Under the pieces are notes generated by a model, which worked only from the letters and a program-made list of their open reading frames with translations, searched no databases and was not told the origin of the DNA. The position numbers were made by a program, and so were the translations under genes. A stretch of 12,432 nt of DNA. Source: Flavobacterium sp. Lineage in GTDB: Bacteria > Bacteroidota > Bacteroidia > Flavobacteriales > Flavobacteriaceae. Of the stretch, positions 7,261 through 12,432 are shown one piece after another. The stretch covers positions 15,793 to 28,224 of the forward strand of contig NZ_DQDX01000138.1 in NCBI RefSeq assembly GCF_003525665.1, read 5' to 3'. Position 1 is the stretch's first letter, and the number at the start of each line of letters is the position of its first letter.

Positions 7261-7698
7261 CTACTTCAAATACAAACAATGATTGTAATAATCGATAATT
7301 GCTTTTCCATTTAGTAAAATATCGGCGCCAATTATGCCGTGAACTGGTTTGGCTTTATGCTGAATAAGTGCCAAATTTACATGGGTTAAATCGAAAATCA
7401 CTAAGTGAAATTCGTTGTTTTTCCATTTGCCAAGTTCGAGTTTGTTGTCTTTTGCGAGTTGCGTTTCCATGCCGGTTGCTCCCGCTCCAGAAGCTTTGGT
7501 TTTGGATTTTCCAGCTTTTAATTGAAACAAACTGATGCTTTCAAATCCGACACAACTGTTGCTCGCGCCAGTATCGAGAATAAAACTTCCTTTGATTCCG
7601 TTGATGCGCGCTTTGATTAAAAGGTGTTGCGTTTTGGATACTTTGAAGCTTATTTTTTTGTATTTTTCTTTTTTAAGAATTTCTTGGAATTTTTTCAT
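7261..7698 (-). CDS. Retropepsin-like aspartic protease (clan AA) family protein
   Basis: The product has 145 residues, starts at ATG and has no signal peptide or membrane segment, so it is probably cytoplasmic. It carries one aspartic-protease active-site motif, FILDTGASNSCV, with catalytic D42 in D42-T43-G44-A45. It also has the retropepsin C-terminal block VHGIIGADILLNGKAIIDY (from residue 119), the usual hydrophobic-hydrophobic-G-x-D loop. Pepsin-like enzymes have two such lobes; with only one, activity would require a homodimer, as in retroviral proteases. A flexible G/A/S/K segment at 62-78 lies where the flap would be. It converges on the MFS gene and diverges from the TatD-family gene. 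The substrate is unknown; a non-proteolytic role cannot be excluded. Confidence 0.85.
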   Translation of the reverse strand: MKKFQEILKKEKYKKISFKVSKTQHLLIKARINGIKGSFILDTGASNSCVGFESISLFQLKAGKSKTKASGAGATGMETQLAKDNKLELGKWKNNEFHLVIFDLTHVNLALIQHKAKPVHGIIGADILLNGKAIIDYYNHCLYLK

Positions 7699-7730
7699 TT
7701 TGTATTTTGTTTTCTTCTTCGTCGAAAGAA

Positions 7731-7738
7731 CAAAAATA
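7731..7738 (-). promoter_or_regulatory. Possible -7 box for the retropepsin-like gene
   Basis: On the minus strand the sequence reads TATTTTTG, a full match to TAnnTTTG, 32 nt before the ATG at 7698. No TTG is found at the -33 spacing, so only half of the promoter is supported. Confidence 0.4.
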
Positions 7739-7850
7739 ACGAAACTAAAGCGAAAATACGTAGGAAATCACTAATTCAAATTGTAGAAATAGCATTCAGT
7801 TGCCTTATTCTTATTTTTTAAATGCCTAAAACTAGAAAATATTATTTCAC

Positions 7851-7858
7851 TACTTTTG
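7851..7858 (+). promoter_or_regulatory. -7 box for the TatD-family gene
   Basis: TACTTTTG is a full match to TAnnTTTG and identical to the sucA -7 box. It lies 31 nt before the ATG at 7890. No TTG sits at the usual -33 distance. The transcript would start near 7863-7865, so the heptamer tract below would make up almost the whole leader. Confidence 0.5.
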
Positions 7859-7890
7859 CAACTCGAAACTTTCAACTCGCAACCCGAAAA
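7856..7890 (+). repeat. Heptanucleotide tandem leader of the TatD-family gene
   Basis: Four consecutive 7-nt units that each end in AAC occupy 7856-7883 (for example TCGAAAC at 7863-7869 and TCGCAAC at 7877-7883). A fifth degenerate unit runs into the A of the start codon at 7890. This is the same nnnnAAC pattern as before sucB, at the same place relative to the start codon, although the other four bases differ. It leaves a leader with no Shine-Dalgarno sequence and no self-complementarity that I can see. Confidence 0.6.
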
Positions 7891-8657
7891 TGATTCTGAC
7901 CGATACACATACTCATTTATATTCATCCCAATTTCAAGACGACCGAAACGAAATGATGCAACGAGCGATTGATGCTGGTGTTTCACGATTTTTTATTCCG
8001 TCGATTGATTCTACATACACACAGAAAATGTACGATTTGGAAAGTCAATTTCCAGAAAATGTGTTCTTGATGATGGGATTGCATCCGTGTTACGTGAAAG
8101 AAAATTATCTTGAAGAATTGGCACATGTTGAAACGGAATTAGCAAAAAGAAAATTCTACGCGATCGGAGAAATTGGCGTCGATTTATTTTGGGATAAAAC
8201 TACGTTAGCCATTCAGCAACATGCATTTCAACATCAAATTCAATTAGCCAAAAAGTATAAATTAGGAATAAATATTCATTGTCGTGATGCATTTGATGAA
8301 ACATTTGAAGTTTTAGAAAGTGAAAAAAGCGAGGATTTATTCGGGATTTTCCATTGTTTTACAGGCGATTTTGCTCAAGCTGAAAAAGCAATTTCATTAG
8401 GATTAAAACTCGGAATTGGCGGTGTGGCCACTTTCAAAAACGGAAAAATAGATCAGTTTTTAGATAAAATCGATTTAAAACATATCGTTCTAGAAACCGA
8501 TTCGCCTTATTTGGCTCCTGTTCCGCATCGTGGTAAGCGAAATGAAAGTAGTTATACGCTTTTAGTTGCTCAAAAATTAGCCGAGATTTATAGTCTTCCA
8601 ATAGAAGAAATCGCTAAAATTACTACTGAAAATTCTAAAGCTATTTTTGGCATTTAA
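7890..8657 (+). CDS. TatD-family metal-dependent hydrolase (putative DNase)
   Basis: The product has 255 residues, the normal family length, starting at ATG with the diagnostic ILTDTHTHL. Metal-binding residues of the TIM-barrel amidohydrolase fold are all present: H7 and H9 (DTHTH), E94 (IGEIGVD), H130 (NIHCRD), H155 (FHCFTGD) and D204 (ETDSPYLAP). The family-specific block PHRGKRNES follows at 212-220. Members such as E. coli TatD and YcfH are cytoplasmic metal-dependent nucleases (3'-5' exonuclease on DNA/RNA); some relatives have other roles, for example D-aminoacyl-tRNA deacylase activity reported for the eukaryotic-type branch, so the exact substrate is open. A 64-nt gap leads to the acyltransferase on the same strand, so the two genes may be co-transcribed. 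The leader is the heptamer tract. Confidence 0.95.
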   Translation: MILTDTHTHLYSSQFQDDRNEMMQRAIDAGVSRFFIPSIDSTYTQKMYDLESQFPENVFLMMGLHPCYVKENYLEELAHVETELAKRKFYAIGEIGVDLFWDKTTLAIQQHAFQHQIQLAKKYKLGINIHCRDAFDETFEVLESEKSEDLFGIFHCFTGDFAQAEKAISLGLKLGIGGVATFKNGKIDQFLDKIDLKHIVLETDSPYLAPVPHRGKRNESSYTLLVAQKLAEIYSLPIEEIAKITTENSKAIFGI

Positions 8658-8721
8658 CCATTATATAATAAAAAAGTCATATTTTTTTTGTTCTTTTGTT
8701 CCTCTTAAAATAAAAACCAAA

Positions 8722-9858
8722 ATGCAGAAATTTGACGCAATTCGTCCGTTTTACGATACCGAGGTAAATGACGCCATTCGTGCATCAGTAAATCACCCTA
8801 TGATGAAAGCAATAATGGATTTTACGTTCCCAGATGTTGATGATGAGGTATGGAAAGAACAATTGAGAAGAACCCATTCTATTAGAGATTTTCAGTGCAA
8901 TTTTATATATCAAGCGGTTCAAAAAGTCTTAGAAAAATCGTCTGAAGGATTGTCTACTTCTGGTTTTGAAAAACTACAAAAAAACACTTCTTATCTTTTT
9001 ATATCCAACCATAGAGATATCATTTTAGATACTTCATTGTTAAATACTTGTCTTTTTGAACATGGTTTAGTGATGACGGCTTCTGCAATTGGTGACAATT
9101 TAGTGAAGCGCGATTTCATGAATACGTTGGCAAAATTAAATAGAAATTTCTTGGTTCAACGTGGTTTATCGCCTCGCGAATTATTGCAAAGTTCGAAGTT
9201 AATGGCCGAATATATTGGGCAATTATTACTTCGTGAAAATCGTTCGGTTTGGATAGCACAGCGTGAAGGACGAACTAAAGATGGAAATGACGCCACACAT
9301 TCGGGAGTTTTAAAAATGCTCGGAATGGGTTCTGACGAGAAAAATTTAATGGATTATTTTAAGAAATTAAAAATCGTTCCAGTTTCTATTTCGTATGAAT
9401 ATGATCCAACCGATGCTTTAAAAATGCCACAATTAATGGCCGAAGCAAAAGCTGAAACGTACGTTAAAGAGAAAAATGAAGATTTTATTACGTTGCTAAG
9501 CGGAATTATTGGTCAGAAGAAACACATTCACATTCATGTTGGTGATGTTTTGGATACCGAATTGGATGTAATTGCACAAGAAAACGACAATACCAACAAG
9601 CAAGTTCAGGCATTGGCGCAAGCAATTGATGATTCTATTTTGCAATCGTACAAATTGTGGCCAACCAATTACATTGCCTACGATTTATTGAATAAAACCG
9701 ATAAATACAAAGGGCATTACACCGAAGATGAGAAATCATTATTCGAAAGAAGATTGGAAATGAAAATTGATGTAACCAATGATTTTATGGTAGAAAGTTT
9801 GTTGAATATGTATGCCAATCCGGTTGTGAATAAATCCAAATACGAGAATGCAATCTAA
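8722..9858 (+). CDS. Glycerolipid-type 1-acyltransferase family protein
   Basis: The product has 378 residues from the ATG at 8722 (MQKFDAIRPFYDTE). The open frame extends upstream to 8647, but that start overlaps the TatD-family gene and adds an implausible segment. It belongs to the PlsB/PlsC-like acyltransferase superfamily, which moves fatty acyl groups onto glycerol phosphate backbones at the inner-membrane surface. Motif I is FISNHRDIILD (93-103), motif III is AQREGRTKDGND (179-190, compare EGxRS) and motif IV is VPVSISYEYDP (219-229). No strong transmembrane helix is seen, so it would be peripheral. Unusually, five residues rather than four separate H97 and D103 in motif I, although D99 also lies close. 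Its end overlaps ansA by 11 nt. Acyl donor and acceptor cannot be read from the sequence. Confidence 0.88.
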   Translation: MQKFDAIRPFYDTEVNDAIRASVNHPMMKAIMDFTFPDVDDEVWKEQLRRTHSIRDFQCNFIYQAVQKVLEKSSEGLSTSGFEKLQKNTSYLFISNHRDIILDTSLLNTCLFEHGLVMTASAIGDNLVKRDFMNTLAKLNRNFLVQRGLSPRELLQSSKLMAEYIGQLLLRENRSVWIAQREGRTKDGNDATHSGVLKMLGMGSDEKNLMDYFKKLKIVPVSISYEYDPTDALKMPQLMAEAKAETYVKEKNEDFITLLSGIIGQKKHIHIHVGDVLDTELDVIAQENDNTNKQVQALAQAIDDSILQSYKLWPTNYIAYDLLNKTDKYKGHYTEDEKSLFERRLEMKIDVTNDFMVESLLNMYANPVVNKSKYENAI

Positions 9859-10873
9859 ACCCAACATACTTTTAATTTATACTGGTGGAACAATTGGTAT
9901 GATGAAAGACTTTGAAACTGGAGCTTTAAAAGCATTCAATTTCAGTAAGTTATTGCAAAAAATACCAGAATTAAAACAGTTGGATTGTCAAATTGAAACA
10001 ATTTCTTTCGAAAAACCCATCGATTCATCAAATATGAATCCAGAGAAATGGATGATGATTGCTTCAATAATAGAAGAAAATTATTTGAATTTTGATGGTT
10101 TTGTAGTTTTACATGGTTCTGATACTATGTCGTATTCGGCATCGGCATTGAGTTTTATGCTCGAAAATTTAGCGAAACCAGTGGTTTTTACTGGTTCACA
10201 ATTGCCAATTGGAGATTTACGAACTGATGCTAAAGAGAATTTAATTACGGCGATTCAAATTGCTTCTTTACAACAAAAAGGAAAGTCTGTAATTCATGAA
10301 GTTTGCCTTTATTTTGAATACAAATTATACCGTGGCAACCGAACTACAAAAATAAATGCCGAACATTTTAATGCTTTTGCCTCGCCAAATTATACTGATT
10401 TGGCTGAATCTGGAGTGCATTTGAAAATAAATTCGACAGCACTTTTACCAAAGCAAACTAAGAAATTTATTGTTCACAGAGAAATGGACGACAATGTTGT
10501 TATTGTAAAAATGTTTCCTGGAATTAATGAAAATGTACTTTCGGCGATTATGGCAATTCCAAATTTAAAAGGAATTGTTTTAGAAACTTATGGTTCTGGA
10601 AATGCTCCAACCGAAGATTGGTTGCTTCAAATTTTGAAAAAAGCAATTAAAAACGGTTTGTATGTTGTTAACGTAACTCAGTGTTCAGGCGGAAGCGTAA
10701 GCATGGGACAATATGAAACGAGTACGATGCTAAAGAAAATCGGAGTGATTTCTGGAAAAGATATTACTACTGAAGCTGCAATTACTAAATTAATGTATTT
10801 ATTGGGACAAAATGTGGCTCCAAATGTTTTTAAAACCATTTTTGAAACGCCATTACGTGGTGAAATGGTTTAA
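9848..10873 (+). CDS. ansA: Type I (cytosolic) L-asparaginase
   Basis: The product has 341 residues (E. coli AnsA has 338) and no signal peptide, consistent with the cytoplasmic enzyme that hydrolyses L-asparagine to aspartate and ammonia. The N-terminal nucleophile motif is YTGGTIGMM, with T15. The second motif is LHGSDTMSYSASALSFML, with S91-D92 where E. coli AnsA has T91-D92. The third active-site block is LYRGNRTTK with K168. T167 and C279 (NVTQC) match the positions of the allosteric asparagine site described for E. coli AnsA (T162, C273). The ATG overlaps the acyltransferase stop by 11 nt in another frame, indicating translational coupling. The catalytic Thr-to-Ser change is conservative, and I expect an active enzyme. 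I see no terminator after it. Confidence 0.96.
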   Translation: MQSKPNILLIYTGGTIGMMKDFETGALKAFNFSKLLQKIPELKQLDCQIETISFEKPIDSSNMNPEKWMMIASIIEENYLNFDGFVVLHGSDTMSYSASALSFMLENLAKPVVFTGSQLPIGDLRTDAKENLITAIQIASLQQKGKSVIHEVCLYFEYKLYRGNRTTKINAEHFNAFASPNYTDLAESGVHLKINSTALLPKQTKKFIVHREMDDNVVIVKMFPGINENVLSAIMAIPNLKGIVLETYGSGNAPTEDWLLQILKKAIKNGLYVVNVTQCSGGSVSMGQYETSTMLKKIGVISGKDITTEAAITKLMYLLGQNVAPNVFKTIFETPLRGEMV

Positions 10874-10880
10874 TTATTCC

Positions 10881-10911
10881 TTTGTTTATTCCTTATTTTT
10901 ATAGTTATTTG
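10881..10911 (+). promoter_or_regulatory. Candidate promoter of tRNA-Ser
   Basis: TTTG at 10881-10884 is followed, 19 nt later, by GTTATTTG (10904-10911), which keeps the TTTG half of the -7 consensus with an adjacent TA. Transcription would begin a few bases before the mature tRNA at 10922. The -7 match is imperfect. Read-through from ansA is an alternative. Confidence 0.4.
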
Positions 10912-10921
10912 CAGAACAATT

Positions 10922-11008
10922 AGAGAGGTGTCCGAGTGGTTGAAGGAGCAAGCCTGGAAAGTTTGTATATGGGTAACTGTATCGTGGGTTCGAATCCCAT
11001 CCTCTCTG
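10922..11008 (+). tRNA. tRNA-Ser, anticodon GGA
   Basis: An 87-nt class II tRNA with all arms. The acceptor stem AGAGAGG (10922-10928) pairs with CCTCTCT (11001-11007). The D stem is TCC/GGA with the loop GAGTGGTTGAA. The anticodon stem is CAAGC/GTTTG with loop CTGGAAA; the anticodon GGA at 10956-10958 reads UCC and UCU. There is a long variable arm (about 10966-10983). The T stem is GTGGG/CCCAT around TTCGAAT. The discriminator base is G at 11008, as expected for serine. The CCA end is not encoded (CAA follows) and must be added after processing. The downstream outer-membrane gene starts 14 nt beyond the 3' end with no terminator between them. Confidence 0.97.
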
Positions 11009-11013
11009 CAAAA

Positions 11014-11019
11014 ATGTAA
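11014..11019 (+). other. Start-stop minimal upstream ORF (ATGTAA)
   Basis: An ATG followed directly by TAA lies in the 14-nt stretch between the tRNA and the outer-membrane gene. It is in frame with, and 3 nt before, the real ATG at 11023. It could hold a ribosome at the start or recycle one onto the true start, or it may be chance in A-rich DNA. Confidence 0.35.
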
Positions 11020-11022
11020 AAA

Positions 11023-11721
11023 ATGCGTTTTCTACAATCAATAGTTTTGTTTTTATTCGGATTGAGTGCTTTTGCTCAAGAGAAAACTATTGATTTTGAT
11101 GCACCCGATTCACTTTACAGGGAAGATCAATTTTACATCGGATTAACTTACAATAAGTTACAGAATACACCGAAGGATTTAAGTCAAAATAAATTTTCTT
11201 CTGGAATATCTGTCGGATTTCTTCGTGATATGCCATTTAATAAATCTAGAACTTGGGCAATTGCTGCTGGTTTGGGATATTCATTAAATATTTTCAATGA
11301 TAATTTGCTGATAAATCAACCAAGCGTTTCTCCATCTTCTGAAAACATTTATAGTTTTGATGCTGATTTGATTTACAGTAAAAACAAAATGACGTTGCAT
11401 TACATTGATTTGCCAATTGAGTTAAGATGGCGAACTTCAACACCAGAAAGTCACCGATTTTGGCGCGTTTACACTGGATTTAAATTTAGTTATTTATTTT
11501 ATGATCAATATAAATTTGTTGGTTCTGGAGAAACAATTAAAGTTACTGGAAACGAGGATTACAACAAATTACAATATGGTGTTTACATCGCAACTGGATG
11601 GAATACTTGGAATTTCCATGCCTATTATGGATTAAATCCAATGTTTAAAAATGCCAAAGTTGATGGTCAATCGATTGACATGAAAACCTTCAATCTTGGT
11701 TTGATGTTTTACATTCTATAG
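11023..11721 (+). CDS. Outer-membrane beta-barrel protein (PorT-like/OMP_b-brl family)
   Basis: The product has 232 residues from ATG with a signal peptide at 1-19 (MRFLQSIVLFLFGLSAFAQ). The mature part alternates strands and turns typical of small Bacteroidota outer-membrane barrels: QFYIGLTYNKL, SSGISVGFLRDMPF, WAIAAGLGYSLNIF, LHYIDLPIELRWRT, FWRVYTGFKFSYLF, LQYGVYIATGW and the terminal FNLGLMFYIL. The HYIDLPIELRWR block is characteristic of the broad 'porin/PorT' beta-barrel family. That family name does not show a role in type IX secretion; no T9SS gene is nearby. The start is 14 nt after tRNA-Ser. The stop overlaps by 6 nt with the convergent PAP2-like gene. The ligand or function is unknown. 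Confidence 0.88.
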   Translation: MRFLQSIVLFLFGLSAFAQEKTIDFDAPDSLYREDQFYIGLTYNKLQNTPKDLSQNKFSSGISVGFLRDMPFNKSRTWAIAAGLGYSLNIFNDNLLINQPSVSPSSENIYSFDADLIYSKNKMTLHYIDLPIELRWRTSTPESHRFWRVYTGFKFSYLFYDQYKFVGSGETIKVTGNEDYNKLQYGVYIATGWNTWNFHAYYGLNPMFKNAKVDGQSIDMKTFNLGLMFYIL

Positions 11722-12321
11722 CCAAAAATACCACGAAGCTAATTGCGGTACAATTCCAATTACTATTCCAATAATTAATTCTGTAATTGTATGTGCTTTC
11801 ATGTAAAGTCTTGAACTTGCGACCAAACCAATAAGTAAAAAAAGCATTGCAATGGTGTAAATGATATTCAATTGATTGTGAATGCTTAATCCCACAATAA
11901 AGAAAGTCAAAGCACACAAACCAATCATGTGAATGCTGGCTTTTATTTTTGCAAATAGTAAAACAAAAGCTAGAAAAGTACTTAACAATCCTGCAAGAAA
12001 GAAGAAGTAAAGTTCGGGTAATCTATCGATGGTTACGGTTTCTCTAATTAAAATTACGGTTAAAGCCATTTGTAAAAGGAGCGGCATTTTTCGTTGTTGC
12101 GTGTCAGAAAGCATTATGGTATCTACTTTTCCAAAGGTTCTTAGCAAATAGAAAAACGACATTGGTAGAAAAAAAGTGATGATGATTACTTGAAGAACCA
12201 ATAGGTAATTTTGTGGCGCAGTTAAATAATTTTCACTAAATAGTAAATAAAGCAACGTTCCAATAAGTGGAATGAAAATAGGGTGCAAGAGGTACGAAAA
12301 AAAAGGAAGTGCTTTTTTCAA
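11716..12321 (-). CDS. PAP2-like integral membrane protein
   Basis: The product has 201 residues with about six hydrophobic helices and lies in the inner membrane. The C-terminal part has a recognisable phosphatidic-acid-phosphatase type 2 motif: SRLYMKAHTITE (170-181), which fits SR-X5-H-X3-D except that the last acid is E181. The upstream ASIHMIG (128-134) sits where PSGH is expected and keeps only S and H. DTQQRKMP (73-80) is a weak stand-in for K-X6-RP. It is therefore a divergent family member whose phosphatase activity on lipid phosphates is uncertain. The start is TTG at 12321, supported by a promoter just upstream, a normal MKKALPFFSYLLHP N terminus, and no in-frame ATG close by. It converges on the barrel gene with overlapping stops. 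Confidence 0.8.
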   Translation of the reverse strand: MKKALPFFSYLLHPIFIPLIGTLLYLLFSENYLTAPQNYLLVLQVIIITFFLPMSFFYLLRTFGKVDTIMLSDTQQRKMPLLLQMALTVILIRETVTIDRLPELYFFFLAGLLSTFLAFVLLFAKIKASIHMIGLCALTFFIVGLSIHNQLNIIYTIAMLFLLIGLVASSRLYMKAHTITELIIGIVIGIVPQLASWYFWL

Positions 12322-12338
12322 AGGAATTATTTTTTACA

Positions 12339-12374
12339 CAAATATAGTTGTTTTCAAACTTTAATTTTACAAAA
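12339..12374 (-). promoter_or_regulatory. Promoter of the PAP2-like gene
   Basis: On the minus strand TATATTTG (12346 to 12339) is a full match to TAnnTTTG. TTTTG at 12374-12370 lies 23 nt upstream as the -33 element, at the long end of the accepted spacing. Transcription would start near 12334, giving a leader of only about 13 nt before the TTG start. The -33 element overlaps the shared flank of the edge repeat. Confidence 0.55.
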
Positions 12375-12432
12375 GACAAAACCTAATTAGCCCTGATAGC
12401 AATGAAAATCCTTTTTTAACTCCGACAGAGTT
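12363..12432. repeat. Left half of a palindromic intergenic repeat cut by the window edge
   Basis: The flank AATTTTACAAAAGACAA (12363-12379) matches 7134-7150 at 16 of 17 positions. It is followed by TTAGCCCTGATAGCAATG, then AAAATCCTTTTTTAACTC. The last 15 nt form the hairpin AACTC-cgaca-GAGTT (12418-12432), ending on the final base. This looks like the first arm and loop of a larger palindrome, whose second arm (expected to read like AAAAAAGGATTTT) lies outside the window. AAAAAGGATTGC occurs in the element at 7134-7260, which supports a common family. Confidence 0.5.

Noticed and set aside
7535..7986. Several 65-79 codon frames around the divergent region between the retropepsin-like and TatD-family genes
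   Set aside because: They overlap better-supported genes, start inside them and have low-complexity F/K-rich text typical of AT-rich noncoding strands.
8647..8721. Upstream extension of the acyltransferase by 25 residues
   Set aside because: It needs a non-ATG start inside the TatD-family gene and adds residues from the intergenic region; the ATG at 8722 gives a normal N terminus.
11023..11721. True PorT/SprT subunit of the type IX secretion system
   Set aside because: Only the general barrel family is visible. As I recall, true porT lies beside a ubiE-type methyltransferase gene, which is absent here, and no T9SS neighbours occur.

Overview
The window looks like chromosomal DNA of a Flavobacterium-type bacterium (Bacteroidota, Flavobacteriia). 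The DNA is AT-rich, and starts are preceded by A-rich leaders instead of Shine-Dalgarno sequences. Several promoters fit the Bacteroidota pattern TTG-N17-23-TAnnTTTG. Many products have short signal peptides ending in A-Q, or a Bacteroidota-type lipoprotein signal. The gene set is mostly housekeeping; no phage, transposase, CRISPR array or defence locus was seen.

Layout. Positions 105-1108 (minus strand) hold a small secreted protein of unknown function and a small outer-membrane beta-barrel protein. The barrel gene diverges from the 2-oxoglutarate dehydrogenase pair sucA (E1, 1223-3994) and sucB/odhB (E2, 4084-5310). Together these encode two of the three subunits of the TCA-cycle 2-oxoglutarate dehydrogenase complex; the E3 (lpd) gene is not here. 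A strong bidirectional terminator hairpin separates sucB from a convergent small lipoprotein gene (5369-5839). An MFS transporter of the TCR/Tet subfamily diverges from the lipoprotein. A palindrome-rich intergenic element (7134-7260) follows the MFS gene, then a minus-strand single-domain retropepsin-like protein (7261-7698).

A plus-strand group follows: a TatD-family metal-dependent hydrolase (7890-8657), a glycerolipid-type acyltransferase (8722-9858) and a type I (cytosolic) asparaginase, ansA (9848-10873). The last two overlap by 11 nt and are probably translationally coupled. Next comes tRNA-Ser(GGA) (10922-11008). Only 14 nt after its 3' end starts an outer-membrane beta-barrel gene (11023-11721), which converges on, and overlaps by 6 nt, a PAP2-like membrane protein gene (11716-12321).

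The most unusual signals are non-coding. (1) Degenerate heptanucleotide tandem tracts of the form NNNNAAC lie directly upstream of sucB and of the TatD gene; the first can also fold back on complementary GTTTNTR heptamers. (2) A shared 17-nt flank (16/17 identical) precedes two palindromic intergenic elements, at 7134-7260 and at the right edge of the window. (3) The tRNA-Ser and the outer-membrane gene are arranged so that tRNA 3' processing would leave an mRNA with a leader of about 14 nt. I did not find a clearly new multi-gene system; the heptamer leaders are the best candidate for something not usually annotated.
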